DNA of 64,000 nt. It comes from Parietaria judaica (lineage: Eukaryota > Streptophyta > Magnoliopsida > Rosales > Urticaceae). Below, piece after piece: positions 45,640 to 55,104 of this stretch. The position numbers and the translations under genes were made by a program. Numbering within the stretch: position 1 is the stretch's first letter; each line of letters opens with the position of its first letter. The notes beneath the pieces are model-generated. The model did not search any database and was not told the origin of the DNA. It saw nothing but the letters and a program-made list of their open reading frames with translations. Location of the stretch: NCBI GenBank assembly GCA_954871525.1, contig OX940869.1:24828001-24892000 (forward strand), written 5' to 3'.

Positions 45640-46045
45640 AGGAAATTGTTGATTAATTCTCAAATAGGAGCTAGCGAGCTATGATGAATTGCTGTTATGA
45701 GATTGATTATGTGTTTACGGTCAATCAAGTTGACAATCTTAATAAGTTTACCGATCAAATTATATCTATATCACCATTTTTATCACTTTTTTGGTTTTTC
45801 GGTTGGGGAATTGACACACCTACATAATGCTATTGATGGAAAATGAGTCCACTAGGGCTCCAATCTCCATAATATATTGCCTTTTGTATTCAAATATTAA
45901 ACAATTAAAAGATGTGACAATGTTCCACAACCAATTGGCGACGCGTGTTATAATATAACAATTAGGGTTTAGGTAAGATACGATAATATCACGTTGGCAT
46001 ATTGGACAATCGCTTGCATGCATGATTTGTCGCTGACAACTCCAA
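45640..46045 (-). promoter_or_regulatory. leader exon and promoter region of SABATH gene B
   Basis: Shares blocks with the upstream region of gene A in the same order: leader phrase CAACAATTTCCTGC, ATAATCTCAT/ACACATAATC, ATAACACGCGTCGCC (near 45942-45957) and CCAACGTGAT (near 45988-45998). Confidence 0.5.
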
Positions 46046-46129
46046 ATGATCATACTAACACCCTATATTAGTACTGAAATGGGCTTTATGTGCTTGTTCT
46101 TTGAAAAATGTATATTAGCTCAAATTGTG

Positions 46130-46212
46130 TATCCGAGAAAGTCAAAACTATATTGCAGACTGCAGTTAGAGAAGCTTTCATAGAAATCTTGTTGATCAAG
46201 AAATTCGTATGG
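46130..46212 (+). other. exon-like sequence cut by the LINE
   Basis: After an acceptor-like TATTGCAG, an open frame TAVREAFIEILLIKKFVW continues, once the LINE and one copy of the duplication are removed, into EQGQEQEPFVLYDAI at 52095-52140. It reads like protein, but I do not recognise it. Confidence 0.3.
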
Positions 46213-46342
46213 ACTTCAACTACAGTCCTCGTGACGGAACCCCTTGAGACTCTCTGATGTCTTTACCGGCGATTCGGTGTGAATCCTTGTGATTCGTGTG
46301 TGTGCTACTCTGGACTGCTCTCCAGGGGTAGGTATCGGTGCC

Positions 46343-47260
46343 ATGGATACGAGTTCTAGCAATGAGGACATGGCTCTAATGATCTCGCTGAATGAGGAGG
46401 ACTTTGGCCTCGAGAAGGAAGGCCAAACGGAAACCGGGGAGAGTGGAGGAGCGTCCATCTTGCTGGGAAAGTTCTTTTCGACGAAGAAAGTCAACCGGAA
46501 TACTCTCTTAGTCGTCCTTAAACGCGCCTGGGATAAGGCGGAGGACTGGAACTGTTCCGAGATTAAACCGGGAATCTTCAAATTCGCCTTCAAGCATAAG
46601 AAAGACCGAGAGATGGTCTTAGCAAGACGGCCCTGGACTGTTCGGGGAGGTCAACTTCTCATTGAGTGCTGGCCGGAACATCTCCCACTAGAGGAGGTAC
46701 GATTCAATACGTGCCCTTTTTGGGTACGTCTCCATGGGCTTCCACCGGCGCTCATCACAGAGCAGTCCCTCTCCCGGATTGCTCGGCTGTTCGGTGAGGC
46801 AATCGATTGCAAAACGGGACGAGATGCTAAATTTGCAGCTTATGCGAGAATTAAAGCAGAAATCAACGTGAAAAAACCTCTATTCGCCGGGTTTTTTCTA
46901 GATAGGAAGGATCAGCCCCCCTTGTGGATACAAGCCAAATACGAAAATCTTGGATCGTTTTGCTACCGCTGCGGGGTTCTTGGGCATGAATCGCCGGCGT
47001 GCAGCAGAATAGAGGATACCTGTATTGCCAAGGAAGGGATCGTCTCGGTCCCGATGTTTGGTGGATGGATTCTGGCGGGGAACAAAGTCGATACATGCTT
47101 CTCTAATGGAGGGAGAGCAAAATTTCACCAACCAGACCCCCTCGCCGGGAAAGAAGGGGATGCTCACGCGCCGGCGCCTGACGCTCCGATCGAGGAACGC
47201 TTGGAAGTCAACGGCCAGGAAAGGCTTCAGCGAACCTCGATTCCCTCAAAGCTTGCATAG
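46343..47260 (+). CDS. LINE ORF1, N-terminal part (DUF4283-zinc knuckle nucleic-acid-binding protein)
   Basis: The start ATG at 46343 (MDTSSSNEDMAL) is preferred: the codons upstream lie in what looks like 5' UTR. The product binds element RNA in the LINE particle. Visible parts are the DUF4283-like domain (RNTLLVVLKRAW, FKFAFKHKKDRE, RRPWTVRGGQLLIECW), then FWVRLHGLPPAL, and the CCHC zinc knuckle CYRCGVLGHESPAC at about residues 212-225. It stops at TAG (47258-47260). The same frame continues open to 47932, so this stop is a single nonsense change in an otherwise intact ORF1. Confidence 0.88.
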   Translation: MDTSSSNEDMALMISLNEEDFGLEKEGQTETGESGGASILLGKFFSTKKVNRNTLLVVLKRAWDKAEDWNCSEIKPGIFKFAFKHKKDREMVLARRPWTVRGGQLLIECWPEHLPLEEVRFNTCPFWVRLHGLPPALITEQSLSRIARLFGEAIDCKTGRDAKFAAYARIKAEINVKKPLFAGFFLDRKDQPPLWIQAKYENLGSFCYRCGVLGHESPACSRIEDTCIAKEGIVSVPMFGGWILAGNKVDTCFSNGGRAKFHQPDPLAGKEGDAHAPAPDAPIEERLEVNGQERLQRTSIPSKLA

Positions 47261-47932
47261 TCTGGAGCGGATATTTTGGCTCCTAGTGGGAAGACGACAG
47301 AAAGAAGGCGTGCTTGTTACCAAACCAGCCAGACGACGGAGGTGAACGAGAAAGGAGCCTCTGAGATTCCCTCTTTGGGTTCTAAGGGAGGAGAATCAAT
47401 TTCTCTCTCTCCAGGAGAGGTGGCAGAGTCTTCTAGGGCTCAAGGTGGGCCACAACTTTTGTCTAAGCCCATTGGGAAAGCCCACTCTCCTCCACATGCA
47501 TCTAAGGAGCATGCAAACTTCAGTTTGGGCTTGAGGGACTCTAGGCTGGGATCAGCTATGGCTCTCCTCCAAGCTGTGGAAGGTGGACAAAAGCCCAAGA
47601 CCGATCTGAAGGTGCAGAACCATTATGATGTGTTCCTAGCACAAGACGCTAAGCTCGTGTCTGAGAGTGACGAGAGGAATGGGTCTTTGAATCTACAGCG
47701 AACTAAAAGACGTCGCCACGAACATGCTTCTTCAAGGGGGACAAATGCGGCGAGGGTGGTGGAGCCTGACTCCTCCACGAAATGCAGCGGACCTGATATG
47801 GGAGAATCGGAGGATCGTGAAGTGCCTACGAAGGCGCTTGTATCGGAGGGAAGAGTTTATGAAGGTGAGTTTCTGGATTTAAGTCATGAATTATCGGCGG
47901 CACGCCTCCGGCGGGCTGTCCGGTATCAATGA
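47261..47932 (+). CDS. LINE ORF1, C-terminal part after premature stop
   Basis: In the same frame as 46343-47260 and open from the TAG to TGA at 47930-47932. It encodes a hydrophilic, Ser/Glu/Lys-rich tail with a basic cluster (RTKRRRHEH), typical of LINE ORF1 C-termini. It ends in ATGA, which overlaps the ORF2 start. It has no start of its own that I would trust. Confidence 0.75.
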   Translation, partial: SGADILAPSGKTTERRRACYQTSQTTEVNEKGASEIPSLGSKGGESISLSPGEVAESSRAQGGPQLLSKPIGKAHSPPHASKEHANFSLGLRDSRLGSAMALLQAVEGGQKPKTDLKVQNHYDVFLAQDAKLVSESDERNGSLNLQRTKRRRHEHASSRGTNAARVVEPDSSTKCSGPDMGESEDREVPTKALVSEGRVYEGEFLDLSHELSAARLRRAVRYQ

Positions 47933-50900
47933 AAATACTATGTTGGAACGCCCGGGGATTGTGTAATCACCGGGCGGTTGGGTGCTTGCGGAGACTTGTC
48001 CGCGAGCACAGACCGGACTTGCTCTTTATCTCGGAAACGAAATTAAGAGGGAGCAGTATTGACAAGCTGAAGTGGAGGGTTGGTTTCGCCAACGGGTTCG
48101 GTGTGAGTGCTGCCGGATTAAGCGGGGGCTTGCACCTCCTTTGGAATGAATCGATCGTTGTTGACATCCGGAGTTATAGTCCTAGGTATATTGACGCCTC
48201 TGTTTGTGATGAGAATGGTACCAGCTCAAGATTTACAGGTATTTATGGGGAACCGGCTGAAGCCTCACGCCATCTTATGTGGGAGCTCCTTAAGCGGATT
48301 CACAACGGAGACGGAAGCCCGTGGCTATGTGGGGGAGATTTCAATGAAGTCTTGTTTGAGTTTGAACATCTGAGTAGGGCAAGGCGTCGACCCACAAATA
48401 TGGAGGCTTTTGCAGATGCTCTGGAGGCTTGTGAGCTGATGGATCTTGGCTTTCAGGGGGAGGTGTTTACCTGGAGCAATATGCAGAGTGGGCATGACAA
48501 TGTTCAGAGTAGACTTGACCGAGCGTGCGCCAATTCAGCGTGGAAACTCCTCTATCCAGCGGGGTCGGTGAAGGTTCTCGGCTTCTGGGGTTCGGATCAT
48601 CGAGCCATCATCATCGATACGATCTCAGAAGCCCCTAATCCACAAGGTCGAAATCCAAGGTCAAACAGGTGGGCGTTTGAGCCGGCGTGGATCCTTGATG
48701 GAGGATGCGAATCAATTGTCAAGAAGGCATGGTCAACGGCCAGGGGTAGAGAGAGGGGCATGGGCTGTGTGGCGGCTCTGTCGGGGTGCAGATTGGAGTT
48801 GCGATCTTGGGCGCGGTCAGTTTTTGGTCATCGAGACCGGAGGATTAAGCAGCTCTCGGAGCAGATTGAGCAGGCCCATTCGGAGATTGGAAAACCGGGC
48901 AGCAATTCCGTCTTGAAACGACTGAGCGCGGAACGGGATTCCCTTATTCTGGTTGAGGATTACTATTGGAAGCAACGTGCGAGGGCGGATTGGCTCCGTG
49001 ATGGGGATAAGAACACAACCTATTTTCACGCTAGAGCAGTCCGCAGAAAGGCCCAAAACGCCATCCGAGGTATTTTACGTGAAGATGGGACGTGGGTTAC
49101 CTCAGATGCGCGGGTTAGGGGGGTGTTCGAGAGGTACTTTGTGAACATCTTCAGGTCCAATGGAGCAACGGAAGATGATTTTCGGACGATCCTAAAAGAG
49201 GATGTAAACTCGATATCGGCTCATCATCGAGAGTCCACTGAGGAAGCCTTCTCCGGTGAGGAGGTGGAAGCAGCTCTCCATGCAATGGGGCCTCGGAAGG
49301 CCCCGGGACCAGACGGATTCCATGCCATCTTCTTTCAAAAATTTTGGGAGACGGTGGGCCCGGAGGTCAAGAAGGAGTGCTTGGATATCCTAAACGGTCG
49401 ATCTAGTGCGAGGGGGTGGAACGCCACGAACATTGTTCTAATTCCCAAAATCAAGAACCCGACAAGAGTTCAAGATTTTCGGCCGATCAGTTTGTGTAAC
49501 GTTCTTCTGAAAATCGTTACAAAGGTGGTGGCGAACCGCATCAAAGGGGCCCTTTCCTCTGTTATATCTGAATCCCAGAGCGCGTTTGTTCCCGGGAGAT
49601 TAATCACGGACAATGCCGCTATTGCTTTTGAGCTCTTACATTCTATCAAGAGGCTTCCGAACCGGAAAAAAGGAGCGCTCGCCCTTAAACTTGATATGAG
49701 TAAAGCTTATGACCGCGTTGAGTGGGACTTCGTCTGTGCGATGCTTAGGAGAATGGGGTTCGGGCAGCGAGTGTTATCTGTCGTGCGAGACTGTATTTCG
49801 ACATCGGTACTCTCCGTGGTCATAAACGGGAGAGTCGGGGGGTCCTTTGTACCGCAAAGAGGGCTTCGCCAAGGATGCCCTCTCTCCCCGTACTTATTCC
49901 TTGTGTGCGCTGAAGGCTTCTCGGCCCTAGTTCGGGGTCAAGAAAGGCTTGGGCTCTTGCGGGGGTTCGCTTGTCGGCCTTTGGCCCCTCCGGTGTCACA
50001 CCTGCTTTTTGCGGACGATAGCATCCTATTTTGTGAGGCGAGCGAGGATTGTTGCAATGCCATTAGTGGCCTATTGTCGATATATGAGAAATGTTCGGGG
50101 CAAATGGTTAACTTGGAGAAATCCATGATGAGTTGCTCGAACAATATCTCACCGGAGAAGGCCGACCGCTTCTCCCAGTTGCTCAACATTCAAGGCGTGG
50201 AAGATCTCGTGTCATATCTAGGCCTACCGGTCAATGTGGGGCGAAACAAAGGAGCGGCATTTAGCATGATCACAAGTCAAGTCCAAAAGCACCTTCGGAC
50301 GTGGAAAGCCAAATTATTCTCGGCGGGGGGGCGGGAGGTCTTAGTGAAAGCGGTTGTCCAAGCTATCCCTACTTACATAATGGGCCTCTTTCGACTCCCG
50401 GCAAGGACCATCCAAAAGCTTCACGGGATAACTGCTAGGTTTTGGTGGGGAGGTTCAGAGGACCGGCGGAAGTTACATTGGAAGCGGTGGGAGCTCCTCG
50501 TAAAGCCAAAGGCGGAGGGAGGTCTCGGGTTCAAAGACCTCGGGGACTTTAACCGAGCCCTTCTTGGTCGACTCACATGGCGTATTATCCAACATCCTTC
50601 TTGTCTGTTGGCCCGGGTGTTTAAAGCGAAATATTTTCCGCATTCTTCGGTGTTGGAATTTGATTGCAAAGGTCACTTCTCTTTCCTTTGCAAGAGCCTA
50701 TGTTGGGGGCGGGACTTGGTGCGGAAAAGCATCCGTTGGCAAGTCGGTGAGGGGAATTTGAGAGCATTCCAACAACCGTGGATCCCGAGAGCAGGGGCGT
50801 TCACGGTGATGTCGGAGGAACCGAATGATGGCTTCCCGTGGAGGGTGGCTGATTTGATGGCCCCGGAGGGATGGAAAAAAGAATTAATTGAGGCGATAAT

Positions 50901-52047
50901 GTCTCCTTATGACGCAAAGGCGATTATGTGCATTCCTTTAGGAGTGGAGAAGAGCCAAGACCGACTTGTTTGGCATTTCGAAGAAGACGGGGTGTACACG
51001 GTACGGTCGGGGTACCGACTCGCAAGATCGGAGACAAATGGTGGTCCTTCGGGGTCGACGGGTCTTGAACCAAGATGGTGGAAGAGGATGTGGAGTCTCA
51101 ATATTCCACCGAAGGTTAAACATCTTGTGTGGAGGGCTTGGTTTGAGGCTCTCCCGACGTATGGCGCTCTCCGGGCTCGAAGGATTAGTTGTCTTCCGTT
51201 TTGTAGTTTTTGCGGAGCCCTCCCAGAGGACGCTCTCCACGCCGTTTGGGGATGCGGGAGGGCCCAAGCCATTTGGAGATCCTCCTTACTACATCGATGG
51301 GTAGAAAAGACGGGAGCGGTCCCTTTTAGGGAATTATGCTTTCGGGCCCTAGAGGTCCTGTCGGACACGGATTTAGAACTGTTTTGTGGGCTTCTTTGGG
51401 CCTCCTGGGCTGATCGCAATCAACGCTTGTTTGAAAATCGCGCCAAAACACCTGCTATGTGGGTGGGTGAGGTTGCTTGCTGGTTTTCCAGGTTCAAAGC
51501 ATGCGCTAAGGTCGGGGGGAAGGAGGTAGCGGACCGGATAAAGAGGTCGGAAGCGTGGAGTGGTGCCGAGGATGGTGGTCACAAACTTAATGTCGATGCG
51601 GCGTGGGACGAAACGACGAGACGAGCTGCTGTTGGCGCTGTAGTGAGGGACTCTCGGGGGTCGGTTTTGGGAGTGGCTGCCTCGTTGATGGAAGATGTTG
51701 ATTCGGTATTGACAGCGGAGTGCCTAGCTATCCGGAGGGGGATTCAATTCGTCCAGCAGCGGGACTGGAAGATTTCAGTCGTGGAATCGGATTGTCTCCG
51801 CGCTCCAAACCTTGTTCAAGGTGGGGTGTTTAGAGGCATCCAAGGCCCAATTTTGGAGGATATTAAGTTCATGTCTCGATCGGTAGGTGATAACGTAGCT
51901 TGTCGTTGGGTCCCGAGATGTTGTAACGGAGTGGCTAACACTCTCGCGAGAGCTCGGCTCACCTTTTTGTCTATGGATTTCTGGTATTTGTGTTGTCCTG
52001 ATTGGCTGGTTGCCGATGTTTGTAAGGATTTCATTCCTACAGCTTAA
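47929..52047 (+). CDS. LINE ORF2: endonuclease, reverse transcriptase, RNase H (1372 aa)
   Basis: Uninterrupted. Its ATG overlaps the ORF1 stop (ATGA), suggesting reinitiation. The product nicks the target, then copies the element RNA in place. The AP-like endonuclease occupies residues 1 to about 230: WNARG with Asn7, SETK with Glu36, GGDFNEV, SDHRAI. The reverse transcriptase runs from about 430 to 800: KAPGPDGFHAIFF, PISLCNVLLKI, LKLDMSKAYDRVEWDF, RQGCPLSPYLF and FADD at about 694-697. A zf-RVT region follows at about 1050-1130 (PPKVKHLVWRAW, CSFCGA...H...C). A C-terminal RNase H lies at about 1218-1365 (LNVDAAWDE, TAECLAIRRGI, VESDC). All visible catalytic residues are present, so it could be functional. 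Confidence 0.96.
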   Translation: MKILCWNARGLCNHRAVGCLRRLVREHRPDLLFISETKLRGSSIDKLKWRVGFANGFGVSAAGLSGGLHLLWNESIVVDIRSYSPRYIDASVCDENGTSSRFTGIYGEPAEASRHLMWELLKRIHNGDGSPWLCGGDFNEVLFEFEHLSRARRRPTNMEAFADALEACELMDLGFQGEVFTWSNMQSGHDNVQSRLDRACANSAWKLLYPAGSVKVLGFWGSDHRAIIIDTISEAPNPQGRNPRSNRWAFEPAWILDGGCESIVKKAWSTARGRERGMGCVAALSGCRLELRSWARSVFGHRDRRIKQLSEQIEQAHSEIGKPGSNSVLKRLSAERDSLILVEDYYWKQRARADWLRDGDKNTTYFHARAVRRKAQNAIRGILREDGTWVTSDARVRGVFERYFVNIFRSNGATEDDFRTILKEDVNSISAHHRESTEEAFSGEEVEAALHAMGPRKAPGPDGFHAIFFQKFWETVGPEVKKECLDILNGRSSARGWNATNIVLIPKIKNPTRVQDFRPISLCNVLLKIVTKVVANRIKGALSSVISESQSAFVPGRLITDNAAIAFELLHSIKRLPNRKKGALALKLDMSKAYDRVEWDFVCAMLRRMGFGQRVLSVVRDCISTSVLSVVINGRVGGSFVPQRGLRQGCPLSPYLFLVCAEGFSALVRGQERLGLLRGFACRPLAPPVSHLLFADDSILFCEASEDCCNAISGLLSIYEKCSGQMVNLEKSMMSCSNNISPEKADRFSQLLNIQGVEDLVSYLGLPVNVGRNKGAAFSMITSQVQKHLRTWKAKLFSAGGREVLVKAVVQAIPTYIMGLFRLPARTIQKLHGITARFWWGGSEDRRKLHWKRWELLVKPKAEGGLGFKDLGDFNRALLGRLTWRIIQHPSCLLARVFKAKYFPHSSVLEFDCKGHFSFLCKSLCWGRDLVRKSIRWQVGEGNLRAFQQPWIPRAGAFTVMSEEPNDGFPWRVADLMAPEGWKKELIEAIMSPYDAKAIMCIPLGVEKSQDRLVWHFEEDGVYTVRSGYRLARSETNGGPSGSTGLEPRWWKRMWSLNIPPKVKHLVWRAWFEALPTYGALRARRISCLPFCSFCGALPEDALHAVWGCGRAQAIWRSSLLHRWVEKTGAVPFRELCFRALEVLSDTDLELFCGLLWASWADRNQRLFENRAKTPAMWVGEVACWFSRFKACAKVGGKEVADRIKRSEAWSGAEDGGHKLNVDAAWDETTRRAAVGAVVRDSRGSVLGVAASLMEDVDSVLTAECLAIRRGIQFVQQRDWKISVVESDCLRAPNLVQGGVFRGIQGPILEDIKFMSRSVGDNVACRWVPRCCNGVANTLARARLTFLSMDFWYLCCPDWLVADVCKDFIPTA

Positions 52048-52066
52048 TATATGAAGGCTTGTTTCT

Positions 52067-52082
52067 CTCAAAAAAAAAAAAA
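52067..52082 (+). other. poly(A) tail of the LINE
   Basis: A run of about 16 A bases follows a short 3' UTR, about 20 bases after the ORF2 stop, and runs directly into the target-site duplication. Confidence 0.9.
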
Positions 52083-52094
52083 AAATTCGTATGG

Positions 52095-53097
52095 GAACAA
52101 GGACAAGAGCAAGAACCATTTGTCTTATATGACGCGATTACTCCTGTAAATGTAGGAGTTTCCGGAAAGTCCGGCTTCCTACATTTTTTTAAACGGACTC
52201 GGATTAGTCTGGGTCCTCCAAGAAACTGGTCGACTGGTCAGGGCCCGGTTTTATTTTTTTTATTCAAACTTAAATTTTAAAATAAAAAAACAGACCCGGA
52301 CGGATTTTGGAAGACCCAGATGTAAATAAAAAAATAGCAGGTCCGCCGAATCCGGCGTAACTTATATGCTACAACTGTGTAAGATCATGACACATCTCCC
52401 TCAAAAAAAGATCATAACATATCATATGGATGTAATTCAAGCACAATAGAATAACCCTAAATAGGGTCATTGAGAGACGAAAATTAGGAAGTTTGTCGAG
52501 TAGAGAGAATGTGAGAGGAGAGCAAAGCAAAAATAGAGATAAAAAGTGTGTTTGTCGATCTCCAACGGCATGAGTAAGGTTTGGATCATAGATTCCTCTA
52601 TTTAGCTCAACCATTTAGTGAGCATTCTAAACTTAGGGTTTGATGAAATATTGCTGATTTCCATTCTATTTTGGTGAGGATTGGTTATATTCCTTCCTAT
52701 GTTCTCTAGAAAAAAGCTTAAAGTATTCATTAATTTGATTAGTGAAAAATTTAAGTGGAATTTTTACTCTATTTTGATGATTTTCTACACGACAATTCGG
52801 TGGTGTGATCTGCAAAAATTTTGTAGTTTGATTTTACCGGATTGATAATATATGTAACAATGTAACAATGCCTATTTTATTGCTTCATTCAAGAAATAAA
52901 ATCTAAGAGTGAAATTGAGACTGAGAACCGATTTTTTAGCTTGTAAACATGAAATATATATATATTAGTTTGAATAGAAGGCTGCTTTTTCCTGTTTCTT
53001 CAAAACACTCCATTTTGTTCCGAAATTACAAGCAGAAATAACATCAAGAGCCTTTTTGTTGAGCTCAACAATTGCAAATAGTAATGACCTAGTAAGT
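52095..53097. other. intergenic sequence between LINE and SABATH fragment C
   Basis: The first 50 bases continue the exon-like frame interrupted by the LINE. The rest shows no supportable gene or repeat. Confidence 0.5.
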
Positions 53098-53101
53098 CAT
53101 C

Positions 53102-54126
53102 TTAATTCTTTCTCAAGGAAATGACCAAGTTAATATACACCGGTTTTTCTCTCTCCATAGATTCTATGACCTTGTGTGTGAACCTATTAAACAATTCATC
53201 CATAATAGATTGACCAAATTCTATGGCGAGGAGAGACTCCATCATAGGTCTCATGTAATTCGAAACATATTGTCCTCTTTTGCGTTTGTCAAAGCTTGTG
53301 TTCTCTTCTTCACCAAAACTTGCATCCCAATCACTTTGGAATATATCAAGCTTTAGGAGGGAAAAAGACCCTTCTCTTCAATCACCTTTTCCACTTCCTT
53401 CGGACTTGGTGTATAAAATGGCACGTTGAAATTGTCCAATTTTTCCTCTTTAATTATTGCCTGAAATTAGTTTTGTAACATAGTGAGTCGTGTGTCATTA
53501 TAGCATCACATAAAAGTTTTCTTGTAGCCAATGTTTGATATACTGGAGGAACCAAAACTTTTGCTAATTTTGGCTGGAATTAATTATCCGATATTAAAAT
53601 TACTAAAAATAAAACGGGAAATTAATACGAGGTCTCCGGATTATTCAGAATCAAAATTACCGATTATGGATTTATTGTTTACTATTTTGATGTTAAAATT
53701 AATTTGGACCGTCGGATCGAGATGTGATGGTCCAACTTAACTAGCCGATACTAAAATTATTAGAAAAATAAAATTGAAAATTAATACGAGGACTCCAGAT
53801 TTAATAAAAATACGTAAACACCGGGTTCCAGAGTCCCATAAAATATTAAATACAAATTAACTTCAATTAAGCTTTGAGTTTCCAATCTTTTTAAGTAAAT
53901 GGTGTACCTCTGTGGCCATGTCGTATAATGCTCTTCCTAATAATACCTCCATAGCACTATTATATATGAGAACTCTCGATTATTCTGATTAATGCGATGA
54001 CCATACTACAGCCAGGTATAATTTCCTTTGCACGAGATCGTAAGTAAGAACAAATCGAAACCTTCTTCGAATTCATTAAGGTACGCCTTGGCTGTAATTT
54101 GTAATGTAGATGTTTCCTTTGTTCAG
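53102..54126 (-). pseudogene. SABATH methyltransferase fragment C (exons 3-4 only)
   Basis: On the minus strand, exon 4 (53102-53460) has the family sequence (IIKEEKLDNFNVPF, TPSPKEVEKVIEE, then ENTSFDKRKRGQYV and VYINLVISLRKN) but a one-base deletion near 53368 shifts the frame. Exon 3 (53908 to about 54126) retains NKGNIYITN, AYLNEFEEGFD and AKEIIPGCSMVI, with several small indels and an insertion of about 20 bp. Exons 1 and 2 are absent: the homology stops at the start of exon 3. It is closest to gene B. Confidence 0.85.
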
Positions 54127-54695
54127 AATATAGCTTAAATTAATTATAAACAATAATAGATGTTTAGATACGATTTAGAGGATCAATTTATCATATTTAT
54201 GGATAGAGAAATAGCGTGAGAGATGCTCTGGCTAATGAAGGAGTGATAGAATAAGTTTGTTCACATGGAATAGAATGTGTATTGTTTATGTTAGATATAC
54301 TTATTCTTCTCTTGTTCTAATATTTAAGCTATGTTTTGAATGTAATGTTTGTTTTAATACATGAGATAATTTATTTGTAATTTGTTAAATTCCTAATATC
54401 ATTTTATAGTGCGGTATTCTTCCGCATAAGAGAATATTGCATTAATAAATTTGTGACTTGTGTCGCGTTGCATTAATTTATAAAAAATACAAATATATGG
54501 AATTATGTCATTGTGACACGTGGCAATTTTAGTAGTGTCTTTATAAGTTATACTATACACACAAAATATCAATGTAAATTACCGCACTACTTGCCCTATG
54601 TATACTCTTACCGCACATTTCTTATTTAATTTTAACTAAGGCTCTTATTTTAACTTACTTATAATGAAAGTATAGCAAGGGGTAATGGAACCGAA
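54127..54695. other. AT-rich sequence with a small MITE candidate
   Basis: Contains the inverted pair TAGTGCGGTA (54407-54416) and TACCGCACTA (54580-54589), enclosing 183 bp. Nothing else supportable. Confidence 0.5.
54407..54589. mobile_element. small MITE candidate
   Basis: A perfect 10-bp inverted terminal pair, TAGTGCGGTA / TACCGCACTA, encloses 183 bp. TA-type flanks are possible. The superfamily is undetermined. Confidence 0.35.
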
Positions 54696-55088
54696 TGTGA
54701 GAGTAAATTTGACTTGGTCAAATCTGAAATTGTGGAAAAAGAAAAATAGTAACTTTCCAATATTGTAGATTTGGTTGCTTTTCTTTAAGTTCTAGTTTCC
54801 TTATTTCTTATTTCTCCTCCTATATAAGAAGTGTAATATGCTATAATTTTTAACCCCAATAAAATTACATTCGACGCATTACTTCAGAGAAGCTCTTCTC
54901 CAAATCCTCTCATTCTTCTTCTTGTTTCTTGTGTGCGTTACTGCACTCTCTCCCTCTATATATAATAGATATACAGTGGGCTTGTGGCTTGTGGCTTGTG
55001 GCTTGTGACCGTGTGAGGTGGTATTTTAGCTATCAATTGTCGTTGTTTTATTTGGCTTGGCACAGATTCAACTTTTGGGAACCAACAC

Positions 55089-55102
55089 TTGGTATCAGAG
55101 CC
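55089..55102 (+). promoter_or_regulatory. primer-binding site of copia element 2
   Basis: TTGGTATCAGAGCC, complementary to the 3' end of plant initiator methionine tRNA, two bases after the LTR end. Confidence 0.9.
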
Positions 55103-55104
55103 AG

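Larger units (their letters stand above)
46213..52082 (+). mobile_element. L1-type LINE, near full length with intact ORF2
   Basis: A 5.87-kb element is flanked by a perfect 12-bp target-site duplication AAATTCGTATGG (46201-46212 and 52083-52094) and ends in a poly(A) tail directly after CTCTC (52067 on). It has a short GC-rich 5' UTR, ORF1 with a single internal stop, and an uninterrupted ORF2. The perfect duplication and intact ORF2 point to a fairly recent insertion between SABATH gene B and fragment C. Confidence 0.96.

Noticed and set aside
50907..51419. 170-residue minus-strand open frame
   Set aside because: Antisense shadow of LINE ORF2.
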